Below are positions 8,515-15,619 of a DNA stretch of 64,000 bases, piece after piece. The notes below the pieces were generated by a model, which searched no databases, had not been told where the DNA came from, and saw only the letters and a program-made list of their open reading frames with translations. The DNA comes from UKL13-2 sp038321965 (GTDB lineage: Bacteria > Pseudomonadota > Gammaproteobacteria > Burkholderiales > Usitatibacteraceae): the NCBI GenBank assembly GCA_038321965.1, contig JBBQFL010000008.1:1-64000 (forward strand). The letters are read 5' to 3'. Made by a program: the position numbers and the translations under genes. Each line of letters begins with the position of its first letter. Position 1 is the first letter of the stretch.

Positions 8515-9483
8515 TCAATCCGCCTTAATACCTGATTTCTTCACCACATCACTCCAGCGCGCCGCTTCCAGCTTGATGAAGGCAGCAAACTCGGCGGGCG
8601 TACTCGTCGAAGGCTCAGCAGCTTCAGCCGAAAGCCGCTCCACCACCGACGGCGATTTACCTGCAGCGGCGGCGGCCTGTGCGAGCTTCTGGATCACCGC
8701 ATCGGGCGTGCCTGCCGGTGCCATCAAGCCATACCATTGCGATGTCTCAAAACCCGGATAGCCTTGTTCAGCCACAGTGGGCACATCGGGCATCGCGGGG
8801 GAGCGCTTGGCAGTGCCGACGGCGATAGTGCGCAGCGTGCCGGCCCTGACGTGCGCCATCAGCGGCGGCGCACCAGTGAACGTTGCGTCAAGACGGCCGG
8901 CGAGCAGATCGGTCATCATCGGGCCAGTGCCTTTGTACGGTACGTGAGTCGCGGTGAAGCCTGCAGTCAATGCGAGGTAGGCCATGGCGAGATGCCCAGA
9001 GCTGCCGTTACCGGCGGATCCATAATTCACGGCACCGGGGTTTTTCTTTGCGTACTCGACCAGCTCCTTCAGATTCTTTGCCTTCAATTTGTCCGCGTTG
9101 ACGACCAACAGGCTAGGCACCTTTGCAAGCAGCGTGATCGGCACGAAGTCCTTCACCGGGTCGTAAGGAAGCTTTGCAAACATGGCCGGGTTCACAGCCA
9201 GCGTTCCGACGTGTCCGAGGATGATCGTATAGCCATCGGGTGCGCTACCCTTGGCTTCCTGCATGGCGATATTGCCGGCACCGCCTGGCTTGCTTTCGAC
9301 GATCACAGTCTGGCCCAGCGCCTTGCCCATCTCCGCCGCGTACGAACGCGAGACAATGTCCGAGCTGCCGCCGGGCGCAAACGGTACCAGCAAGCGGATG
9401 GGTTTGTTGGGATATTGCGCATAGACCGCGCCAGACAATACCGCAACCAGTACCGCACAGGTCGCCAAGATTATTCTTTTCAT
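8515..9483 (-). CDS. Bug-family tripartite tricarboxylate transporter receptor
   Basis: About 322 residues from the ATG at 9483, which has GAGGAG at ideal spacing; an in-frame extension to 9552 is unlikely. A signal peptide (MKRIILATCAV to VYAQ) is followed by YPNKPIRLLVPFAPGG, the hallmark start of periplasmic Bug (TctC-like) substrate-binding proteins, and later by NYGSAGNGSSGHLAMA. Such proteins bind carboxylates or related compounds in the periplasm. No TctA/TctB membrane genes are adjacent, as is usual for the many orphan Bug receptors in betaproteobacteria. Ligand unknown. Confidence 0.93.
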   Translation of the reverse strand: MKRIILATCAVLVAVLSGAVYAQYPNKPIRLLVPFAPGGSSDIVSRSYAAEMGKALGQTVIVESKPGGAGNIAMQEAKGSAPDGYTIILGHVGTLAVNPAMFAKLPYDPVKDFVPITLLAKVPSLLVVNADKLKAKNLKELVEYAKKNPGAVNYGSAGNGSSGHLAMAYLALTAGFTATHVPYKGTGPMMTDLLAGRLDATFTGAPPLMAHVRAGTLRTIAVGTAKRSPAMPDVPTVAEQGYPGFETSQWYGLMAPAGTPDAVIQKLAQAAAAAGKSPSVVERLSAEAAEPSTSTPAEFAAFIKLEAARWSDVVKKSGIKAD

Positions 9484-9607
9484 ACTGCTCCTCATCGTTT
9501 GTCGTTTCTCATCGCAAGTCAAATACCGTGCATCCGGTAGAATCATAATCAATTCTGCGTCCCTACCGGGGCGCCGTCACGCGGAGAGAAAGTACCCCTC
9601 CCTCCCA

Positions 9608-9740
9608 GCCTCTCGCCCACACGGGGGGGAGAGGAGCTTAAGCGAAGTACGCTGTCTGCAAACTCACTGCGGAAAGGCCGCAAAAAATAACTACGAGCGA
9701 CTCTCCACGCTATAAGCTCCTCTCCCCTCGTGGGAGAGGA
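9608..9740. repeat. Composite inverted repeat between Bug receptor and ilvD
   Basis: The left arm (9608-9640, CCTCTCGCCCAC then GGGGAGAGGAGCTTA) is matched inversely by the right arm (9712-9740, TAAGCTCCTCTCCCC then TGGGAGAGG). Each arm can itself fold as a GC-rich hairpin. The rest of the 324-base gap 9484-9807 shows no gene. Confidence 0.6.
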
Positions 9741-9807
9741 TGCCCGACAGGGCAGGAGAGGGGGAGTCGTTGCCAATCACCGCTGTACCAAATATCCAGA
9801 GCCAATC

Positions 9808-11493
9808 ATGACCACCCCCACAAATCCAAAATACCGCTCCTTCGCCATCACCCAGGGCAACGAACGCGCGCCCAACCGCTCCATGCTGCGCGGCATCGGC
9901 TACCAGGACGACGATTTCAAGAAACCGTTTATCGGCTTAGCCAACGGCCACTCCACGTTGAACCCCTGCAACGCCGGCATCCAGCCTCTCGCCGATGCTG
10001 CCGACGCCGCCATTCGCGCAGCCGGCGGCATGCCACAAATGTTCGGCACCATCACCGTCACCGACGGCATCTCGATGGGCACCGAGGGCATGAAGTATTC
10101 GCTGGTCTCGCGCGAGGTGATTGCGGATTCCATCGAGACTGCATGCCAGTCGCAATTCATGGACGGCGTGATCGCCATCGGCGCCTGCGACAAAAACTTG
10201 CCGGGCGCGATGATCGGCGTGCTGCGCATGAACATCCCGGCCATCATGGTCTACGGCGGCACCATTAAGCCCGGCCATTACAAGGGCCAGGACCTGCAAG
10301 TCGTATCCGTGTTCGAAGCCGTTGGCGCATTCAACGCCGGCAAGATGAGCGAAGAAGATTTCGGCTGCATCGAGCGTTGCGCCATCCCCGGCGTGGGCGC
10401 CTGCGGCGGCATGTTCACCGCCAACACCATGTCCAGCGCTTGCGAAGCCATCGGCATATCGCTGCCCTACTCCAGCACCATGGCAGCAGAGGATGAAGAG
10501 AAGAAAGAATCCGCCGCCGAATCCGGCCGCGTGCTGCTGGATGCCGTGAAAAACAACATCCGCCCCCGCGACATCGTCACCCGCAAATCTCTCGAGAACG
10601 CCATCGCCGTCATCATGGCTGTCGGCGGCTCGACCAATGCCGTGCTGCACTTCCTCGCCATTGCCCACGCAGCCGATGTGGAATGGACCATCGACGATTT
10701 CGAGCGTATGCGCAAAAAAGTGCCCGTCATTTGTGATTTAAAGCCATCCGGTAAGTACGTTGCCGTAGATTTGCACAAGGCCGGCGGCATTCCGCAAGTG
10801 ATGAAGATCCTGCTCGATGCCGGCCTCCTGAACGGCGACTGCATCACCATCACCGGCAAGACCATCGCGGAAACATTAAGAGATGTCCCATCGGTCCCAC
10901 GCGCCGACCAGGACGTGATCATGCCGATCGAGAAAGCGCTCTACAAACAAGGCCACCTCGCCATCCTCAAGGGCAACCTCGCGCTAGAGGGCTGTGTAGC
11001 CAAGATCACCGGATTGAAGAACCCCGTCATCACCGGCCCCGCGCGCGTGTTCGATTCCGAGCCGGAATTGATGGAAGCCATCATGAAAGATGCAATCAAC
11101 CACGGCGACGTGATCGTGTTGCGCTACGAAGGCCCCAAAGGCGGCCCCGGCATGCGCGAAATGCTTGCGCCTACCTCAGCGCTGATCGGTAAGGGCTTCG
11201 GCGAAACGGTGGGACTGATTACCGATGGACGATTCTCTGGAGGCACCTGGGGTATGGTGGTGGGTCATGTGGCGCCGGAAGCATTTGTGGGCGGCACGAT
11301 CGCGCTGGTGAATGAAGGTGATTCCGTCACCATCGATGCGAAGCAGTTGTTGATTCAGTTGAATGTGAATGATGAAGAACTGGCGAAGCGGCGTGCGACG
11401 TGGGTGCAGCCGAAGCCGCGGTATACGCGGGGGGTGTTGGGGAAGTATTTCAAGTTGGTGGGGACGGCTAGTAAGGGGGCGGTGACGGATTGA
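9808..11493 (+). CDS. ilvD: Dihydroxy-acid dehydratase
   Basis: 561 residues from the ATG at 9808 (MTTPTNPKYRS), the usual IlvD length; the reading frame is open to 9730 but that extension runs into the repeat. Fe-S/active-site segments are visible: CDKNLPGAMIG, GACGGMFTANTM and, near the C-terminus, LITDGRFSGGTWG. The enzyme dehydrates 2,3-dihydroxy-isovalerate and its methylvalerate analogue in valine and isoleucine synthesis. Long open frames on the opposite strand are shadows of its strong codon bias. No other ilv genes are adjacent. Confidence 0.96.
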   Translation: MTTPTNPKYRSFAITQGNERAPNRSMLRGIGYQDDDFKKPFIGLANGHSTLNPCNAGIQPLADAADAAIRAAGGMPQMFGTITVTDGISMGTEGMKYSLVSREVIADSIETACQSQFMDGVIAIGACDKNLPGAMIGVLRMNIPAIMVYGGTIKPGHYKGQDLQVVSVFEAVGAFNAGKMSEEDFGCIERCAIPGVGACGGMFTANTMSSACEAIGISLPYSSTMAAEDEEKKESAAESGRVLLDAVKNNIRPRDIVTRKSLENAIAVIMAVGGSTNAVLHFLAIAHAADVEWTIDDFERMRKKVPVICDLKPSGKYVAVDLHKAGGIPQVMKILLDAGLLNGDCITITGKTIAETLRDVPSVPRADQDVIMPIEKALYKQGHLAILKGNLALEGCVAKITGLKNPVITGPARVFDSEPELMEAIMKDAINHGDVIVLRYEGPKGGPGMREMLAPTSALIGKGFGETVGLITDGRFSGGTWGMVVGHVAPEAFVGGTIALVNEGDSVTIDAKQLLIQLNVNDEELAKRRATWVQPKPRYTRGVLGKYFKLVGTASKGAVTD

Positions 11494-11510
11494 TGCGTGC
11501 TATCCAATAT

Positions 11511-11520
11511 TGATATATCA
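11511..11520. promoter_or_regulatory. Small palindrome before hicAB
   Basis: TGATATATCA is a perfect 10-base palindrome inside an AT-rich stretch with repeated TTGATA, 20 bases before the HicA start. It could be an antitoxin binding site; evidence is positional only. Confidence 0.25.
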
Positions 11521-11539
11521 TTATTGATACATATTTGAA

Positions 11540-11728
11540 ATGAACGGCAAACAGGTACTACGCCAACTCAAAGCGGCTGGATGGGTTGTGGTGCGCATAA
11601 AAGGCTCGCACCATATGGTTCATAAAGACGGCCAAATGTGTCCGGTCCCGGTTCACGGAATGTCAGACATCGCCAGCGGAACACTCGCCAAGATTGCCCG
11701 GATCACTGGCGTGAAATTCAGCAAATAG
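11540..11728 (+). CDS. hicA: HicA-type mRNA interferase toxin
   Basis: A 62-residue protein with the compact HicA fold: GKQVLRQLKAAGW, then RIKGSHHMVHKDG holding the catalytic His, and VPVHGMSDIASGTLAKI. HicA toxins cleave RNA and are held inactive by HicB, encoded 14 bases downstream. Toxin-first order is standard for the family. Full length, with no visible lesions. Confidence 0.92.
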   Translation: MNGKQVLRQLKAAGWVVVRIKGSHHMVHKDGQMCPVPVHGMSDIASGTLAKIARITGVKFSK

Positions 11729-11742
11729 CAAAGGAGTTACAA

Positions 11743-12171
11743 GTGAAGAGTTATGCCTATCCCGCTACCATCAAGAAATCCCGCGACGGCACGTACGATG
11801 TTCAGTTCGTGAACTTCAAGGAAGGGTTTACCTACGGCAATACGCTTGCCGAGGCGCGGGACAATGCCTGCGAGGTGCTTTCTCTTCTTCTCGAAAGCTA
11901 TTTAGCCTTCAAAAAAGCGCTACCTGCACCTATAACCAAAAAAGGCGCGGTATTGATTTTGCCGGATGCTAAAACGCAGGCAGCGCTGGCACTCTACGAA
12001 TCGCTCAGTACAAGCAAGAATGTCAAAACCATGGCGCAGCTCGCACGGGCGATGGATACGTCATGGGCGGCTGCATCACGGCTCGGCGATCCGAGCCATT
12101 GGCCTACATTGAAACTACTAGATAAGGCTGTGCGGGCGACGGGGAAGCGGCTGGTAATTTCGGTCGAGTGA
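11743..12171 (+). CDS. hicB: HicB-type antitoxin
   Basis: 142 residues from a GTG at 11743, chosen because AAGGAG (11731-11736) precedes it; the open frame extends to 11638 but would overlap hicA. The N-terminus (YPATIKKSRDGTYDVQFVNF) is the HicB ligand domain that blocks HicA, and the C-terminal half (MAQLARAMDTSWAAASRLGD) looks like a helix-turn-helix that would bind the operon's own promoter. Immediately downstream is IS-like debris. Confidence 0.9.
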   Translation: MKSYAYPATIKKSRDGTYDVQFVNFKEGFTYGNTLAEARDNACEVLSLLLESYLAFKKALPAPITKKGAVLILPDAKTQAALALYESLSTSKNVKTMAQLARAMDTSWAAASRLGDPSHWPTLKLLDKAVRATGKRLVISVE

Positions 12172-12182
12172 ATTGGCGAAAT

Positions 12183-12240
12183 AATCGACTACGGCCACTT
12201 TAATTGCTGGCAGAGAAATCGACCACGGCCCCTTTGATTA
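12183..12240. repeat. Two direct copies of an IS-end-like 24-mer
   Basis: AATCGACTACGGCCACTTTAATTG (12183-12206) and a second version at 12217-12240 match at 20 of 24 bases with a 34-base period. Repeated terminal motifs containing AAAGTGGCC are typical of IS21-family ends. No transposase remains. Confidence 0.4.
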
Positions 12241-12297
12241 TGTTACCGCCGAATTATTCGTCGGCACCTGCACACCAAAGTTATGGCACGATGAGCC

Positions 12298-13029
12298 ATG
12301 AGTGTGGAATCCATGTTGTTCAAGTATCGGGCGATAAATCCACGATTGATAGATTCGATGGTCAATCCAACTTGGTATTTTGCAAAGCCCGACACGCTAA
12401 ATGATCCTTTCGACTGTCGCGTAGATATTCGTAAAGCCCTTACTCGGGCTGCCAATTCGGCTTCCGGTTTACCAGCAGATCTCTTGAGGGCCGCATTAAA
12501 GCGCGAAGACGGGATGCTGGATGCATGGGTCAAGCAATTCGCGGATTTCGGCGTTTTCGCACTTTCGCAAACTTCAGCCTGCGAGCTACTTTGGACGCAT
12601 TACGCTGACAATCATCGTGGCTTAGTGCTGACCTACCAATTCGATGAGAGCCTTTTTTCGGATTCGTCGCACAAATTAGTTGGCCTTGATTTTGTCAAGT
12701 ATGGGCAGAACGCAGTTACTGAATATCTCCAGTCCGCTGCCATAGACCAACAAAAGCCCAACAGTTTCGTTGAAGAACTCGGGAGGCTCTATCTCACCGC
12801 GAAATCAGAGGCGTGGCGGTATGAGGAAGAAGTGAGAATCATCCGAACGACGTCTGGCGCAATGGAAATTCCGCGAGCGACTTTGCAGGGGATTATTTTT
12901 GGTCTGCGAACCCCCCAAGACGACATTAAACGCATTGCCGAATTAGCGAAGCAGCACACCGATTGTGATGCCTTCGCACAAATGCAGCCCGATGACAGTG
13001 ATTTTGGTTTCGTGGCGCAAATGATTTAG
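12298..13029 (+). CDS. DUF2971 domain protein
   Basis: A 243-residue cytoplasmic protein. The start (LFKYRAINPRLIDSM), FAKPDTLNDPFDC, the central FALSQTSACELLWTHYAD and the C-terminal WRYEEEVRII are the conserved landmarks of DUF2971. The biochemical role of this family is unknown to me; members are often found in accessory or defence-like regions. Here it is alone, between IS-end-like repeats (12183-12240) and an inverted repeat (13064-13118), next to hicAB, which suggests acquired DNA. Confidence 0.8.
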   Translation: MSVESMLFKYRAINPRLIDSMVNPTWYFAKPDTLNDPFDCRVDIRKALTRAANSASGLPADLLRAALKREDGMLDAWVKQFADFGVFALSQTSACELLWTHYADNHRGLVLTYQFDESLFSDSSHKLVGLDFVKYGQNAVTEYLQSAAIDQQKPNSFVEELGRLYLTAKSEAWRYEEEVRIIRTTSGAMEIPRATLQGIIFGLRTPQDDIKRIAELAKQHTDCDAFAQMQPDDSDFGFVAQMI

Positions 13030-13063
13030 ACCCACGCGTTGAAATAATAGGGAAACAACAATA

Positions 13064-13140
13064 GGGGACGTACCACATTTGTTTTCGAGATTTTGAAAAA
13101 GAATGGTGGTCTGTCCCCAAGGTGGTCTGCCCCCAATGTC
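13064..13140. repeat. Imperfect inverted repeat, mobile-element debris
   Basis: GGGGACGTACCACATT (13064-13079) is the imperfect inverse of AATGGTGGTCTGTCCCC (13102-13118), with a second GGTGGTCTGCCCCC right after it. Such GGTCTGTCCCC motifs commonly flank REP-associated (IS200-like) transposase genes, but none is present. The rest of 13030-13331 is without genes. Confidence 0.45.
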
Positions 13141-13331
13141 CCCCGCCGCCATGGAGCCCAGCCTTGAAAACTAATCACGTTTCCCGCCGCCCCGATGTTC
13201 GTTCCCTCACAGCGTTAATTTACGCGGTGCTGGTTTCGGGTTTTACCAGCGCCACAATCGCCCGCAACAATCAAAGGGGCCAGGGTAATTTGTTTTCAGC
13301 TCGCGGCAAAAGCAAATTACGCTGAGTCCTT

Positions 13332-14315
13332 TTGATTGAAAACATCATGCACGCAAAGATCGCACGGCCCGCCCGCAACGCAACGAAGAAAATTCGCACG
13401 CCGGTCCTGGAAAAGCAGAGCCTTCACCCACGCAATCGCCATCGCGGTCGTTACGATTTCGGTGCGCTCGCGCAGGCGTTTCCGGCGCTCAAGGATTTCC
13501 TTGTCGCCAACCCGTTCGATGCCAACGAACAGACCATCGACTTCGCCAATCCCGCCGCGGTGATGGCGCTGAACGCCGCGTTGTTGAGAGTTTTCTATGG
13601 CGTCGATTCGTGGAGTGTCCCGCCGGGCTATCTGTGCCCGCCCATTCCCGGTCGCGCGGATTATGTGCATCACGCGGCCGATCTGCTCGCCTCAGATCGC
13701 AACGGCACGATCCCGCGTGGGCCGGATATTCGGGTGCTCGATATCGGTGTCGGCGCGAATTGTATTTATCCGCTGATCGGCCATCACGAATATGGTTGGC
13801 AGTTCGTGGGAAGCGATACCGATACTGCCGCACTCAGCGCGGCGCAACAGATCGTCGATAACAACGCGCGCTTGGTCGGGGCGGTCGAATTCCGCTTGCA
13901 GGCATCCCCGCAGAAAATTTTCGATGGCATTCTCACGCCGGATGATCGCTTTGATTTTGTTCTCTGCAATCCCCCTTTCCACGCCTCCGCGCAGGCAGCT
14001 GAAGAGGGAGCGGTTCGCAAATGGAAAAATTTGGGCAAAGGCGGCAACCGTGGGTCAAATCCCAAACTGAATTTTGGCGGGCAGGCGACGGAGCTGTGGT
14101 GCGAGGGCGGCGAGGCCGGGTTTGTGTCTCGCATGGTGGCGGAAAGCGCAGCGCATGGCGCGCGGGTGGCGTGGTTCAGCACGCTGGTGTCGAGAGAGGA
14201 AAATCTGCCCGAAATTTATGCCGCGCTGAAAGTGGTTCATGCGCACAGGGTTGAAACCATTGCCATGGCGCAAGGCCAAAAGAAAAGCCGCATTGTTGCC
14301 TGGCATTTCCGGTAA
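13332..14315 (+). CDS. rlmF: 23S rRNA m6A1618 methyltransferase
   Basis: 327 residues from a TTG at 13332, or 322 from the ATG at 13347. The sequence LHPRNRHRGRYDFGAL, DIGVGANCIYPLIG (SAM-binding motif I) and FVLCNPPFHAS (NPPF catalytic motif of N6-adenine methyltransferases) follow the RlmF order. The enzyme methylates A1618 of 23S rRNA. It stands alone and ends just before a repeat-rich gap. Confidence 0.93.
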   Translation: MIENIMHAKIARPARNATKKIRTPVLEKQSLHPRNRHRGRYDFGALAQAFPALKDFLVANPFDANEQTIDFANPAAVMALNAALLRVFYGVDSWSVPPGYLCPPIPGRADYVHHAADLLASDRNGTIPRGPDIRVLDIGVGANCIYPLIGHHEYGWQFVGSDTDTAALSAAQQIVDNNARLVGAVEFRLQASPQKIFDGILTPDDRFDFVLCNPPFHASAQAAEEGAVRKWKNLGKGGNRGSNPKLNFGGQATELWCEGGEAGFVSRMVAESAAHGARVAWFSTLVSREENLPEIYAALKVVHAHRVETIAMAQGQKKSRIVAWHFR

Positions 14316-14374
14316 AAAATAACAGCTGGCACGTGGATAGCGAAGCGGTGCGCTTCACGCGCAATCGCGCAGGT

Positions 14375-14436
14375 CGCCATTTGGCGCACCTTTCCAGCCA
14401 TTTTTTCCCCAAGCACCGCATCAGTGCTTGAGTTTG
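14375..14436. repeat. Palindromic intergenic repeat, copy B
   Basis: Contains GGCGCACCTTTCCAGCCATT and ends in GCATCAGTGCTTGAGTTTG (14418-14436), the strongly conserved right arm; the left arm is diverged. It is also the first part of a longer module duplicated near 18197. Confidence 0.6.
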
Positions 14437-14461
14437 GTTTTGCCGCCGGGTCACCAATCTG

Positions 14462-14567
14462 AGGAACCTCTGATCAAGTGGTTGTTTTGTGTGGTTCGAC
14501 AAGCTCACCACGAACGGATTCAACGAGTTTCCGTTCGTCCTGTCGAAGGACTTGATCAGAGGTTCCC
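14462..14567. repeat. 105-bp nested palindrome inserted in a longer repeat
   Basis: Perfect 16-base inverted ends GGAACCTCTGATCAAG (14463-14478) and CTTGATCAGAGGTTCC (14551-14566) enclose a second palindrome, TTCGACA...ACGAACGGA against TCCGTTCGT...TGTCGAA. This inner type, with TTCGACAAGCTCACCACGAACGG, is a common betaproteobacterial intergenic palindrome. The related module near 18270 lacks this segment. Confidence 0.7.
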
Positions 14568-14572
14568 TAAGC

Positions 14573-14725
14573 TTCACTGCTGCGAAGCAGGGTCCGCACC
14601 AGAAGCATGTAGATGACCCGGCGGAACCAACACGGTCGGCTCCTTCAGTTCAAAGACTACGGCAATGGATAACTTGCGCCGACCGGCAACAGACTGTCTA
14701 ACGGGCCGACAAAAGACGCTTCCAC
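14573..14725. repeat. Long intergenic repeat, copy 1
   Basis: Closely resembles 18291-18450: both carry CACTGCTGCGA/CGCTGCTGCGA, ACCAGAAGC, a CGGA-CCAACA segment, TTCAAAGACTACGGCAA, GCGCCGA-CGGCA and GCCGACAAA in the same order. In this copy the frame reading FKDYGNG is interrupted by TAA. Confidence 0.65.
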
Positions 14726-14836
14726 AATGCACCCATGAGTAATAGCCGAAGCGGCAAAATGCCGACAGCATCAATATGCGCATCATGTGGTGCAATTAGT
14801 GATGTTACTATTGAGATACCTCATTGGAGAAATCAG

Positions 14837-15037
14837 ATGCGAACCACCGTGAATCTCGACGAAAACCTGATCGCCAAAGCCATCAAACTCACTGGCGCGA
14901 TTGACCGATCGACTCTATTGCACGAGAGTCTGAAGGCGCTCATCGCGCGCGAAAGCGCTAAGCGTTTGGCGAAGCTCGGCGGAGGCCAACCCAAACTGAC
15001 TCTTGCGCCACGTCGACGCCAACCGATCAAGAAATGA
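14837..15037 (+). CDS. vapB: VapB-type antitoxin
   Basis: 66 residues from the ATG at 14837. RTTVNLDENLIAKAIKLTG is the N-terminal DNA-binding strand-helix of the VapB family represented by DUF2191, and the basic proline-rich tail would wrap the toxin. TTGGAGA precedes the start. Its TGA overlaps the ATG of vapC by four bases, as usual for such pairs. Confidence 0.88.
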   Translation: MRTTVNLDENLIAKAIKLTGAIDRSTLLHESLKALIARESAKRLAKLGGGQPKLTLAPRRRQPIKK

Positions 15038-15408
15038 TCCTTGTCGATACCTCGGTCTGGGTCGATCACCTCCGTCTAGGTGATGCATTGTTGATTGAAG
15101 CGCTGGAACAGAATGTAGTGATCATGCACCCATTCGTTGTGGGTGAAATTGCCTGTGGCAGCCTGACAAATCGCGCGGCAGTTCTGGAGCTGCTCTTGCA
15201 ATTGCCGATGGTCACCGTCGCGGAACCGGATGAAGTGCTCGGCTTCATCGAGGTCCACAAACTTCACGGCAAAGGTATTGGCTACGTCGATGTTCACCTG
15301 CTGGCGTCCACGGCAATTGGTCGCGTGAAACTTTGGACGCGGGATGCGCGGCTGGACGCGGTGGCGCGACAGCTTGGCTTTGCGTTACCAGTTGCCAGTG
15401 GCCATTGA
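15034..15408 (+). CDS. vapC: VapC-type PIN-domain toxin
   Basis: A 124-residue PIN-domain ribonuclease: MILVDTSVWVDHL carries the first catalytic Asp, VVGEIACG the conserved Glu, and GKGIGYVDVHLL plus WTRDARLDA the remaining acidic residues that bind magnesium. VapC toxins cut specific tRNAs or rRNA. Coupled to vapB by a four-base overlap. All acidic residues are present, so the toxin should be active when freed. Confidence 0.92.
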   Translation: MILVDTSVWVDHLRLGDALLIEALEQNVVIMHPFVVGEIACGSLTNRAAVLELLLQLPMVTVAEPDEVLGFIEVHKLHGKGIGYVDVHLLASTAIGRVKLWTRDARLDAVARQLGFALPVASGH

Positions 15409-15569
15409 GTGGTCCGGCTCAAATCGGAAGTGCGACATACCCCTCTTGTTTACTTTCACGAACGATGGATATCGCTGCGCTCAAAGTCAAATCACCCTTA
15501 CCGTTTTTGATTGCTATTTGTTTTTTTGATCCGCGGCTTCCACCCAAGAGTGTGAGCCCGCGCCAGACG

Positions 15570-15602
15570 AAAAAAAACGCCGCGAGCCAAGGCCCACGGC
15601 GT
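15570..15602 (-). terminator. Intrinsic terminator of the TonB receptor gene
   Basis: On the minus strand a GC-rich hairpin (ACGCCG...CGGCGT, 15577-15602) is followed by eight T residues (complement of 15570-15577), 18 bases after the receptor stop codon. Confidence 0.8.
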
Positions 15603-15619
15603 TGTCGAACGATTCCGGC

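Noticed and set aside
9937..10668. 243-codon antisense open frame in ilvD
   Set aside because: Rich in Gly, Ala and His in the way GC-rich antisense frames are; ilvD itself is beyond doubt.
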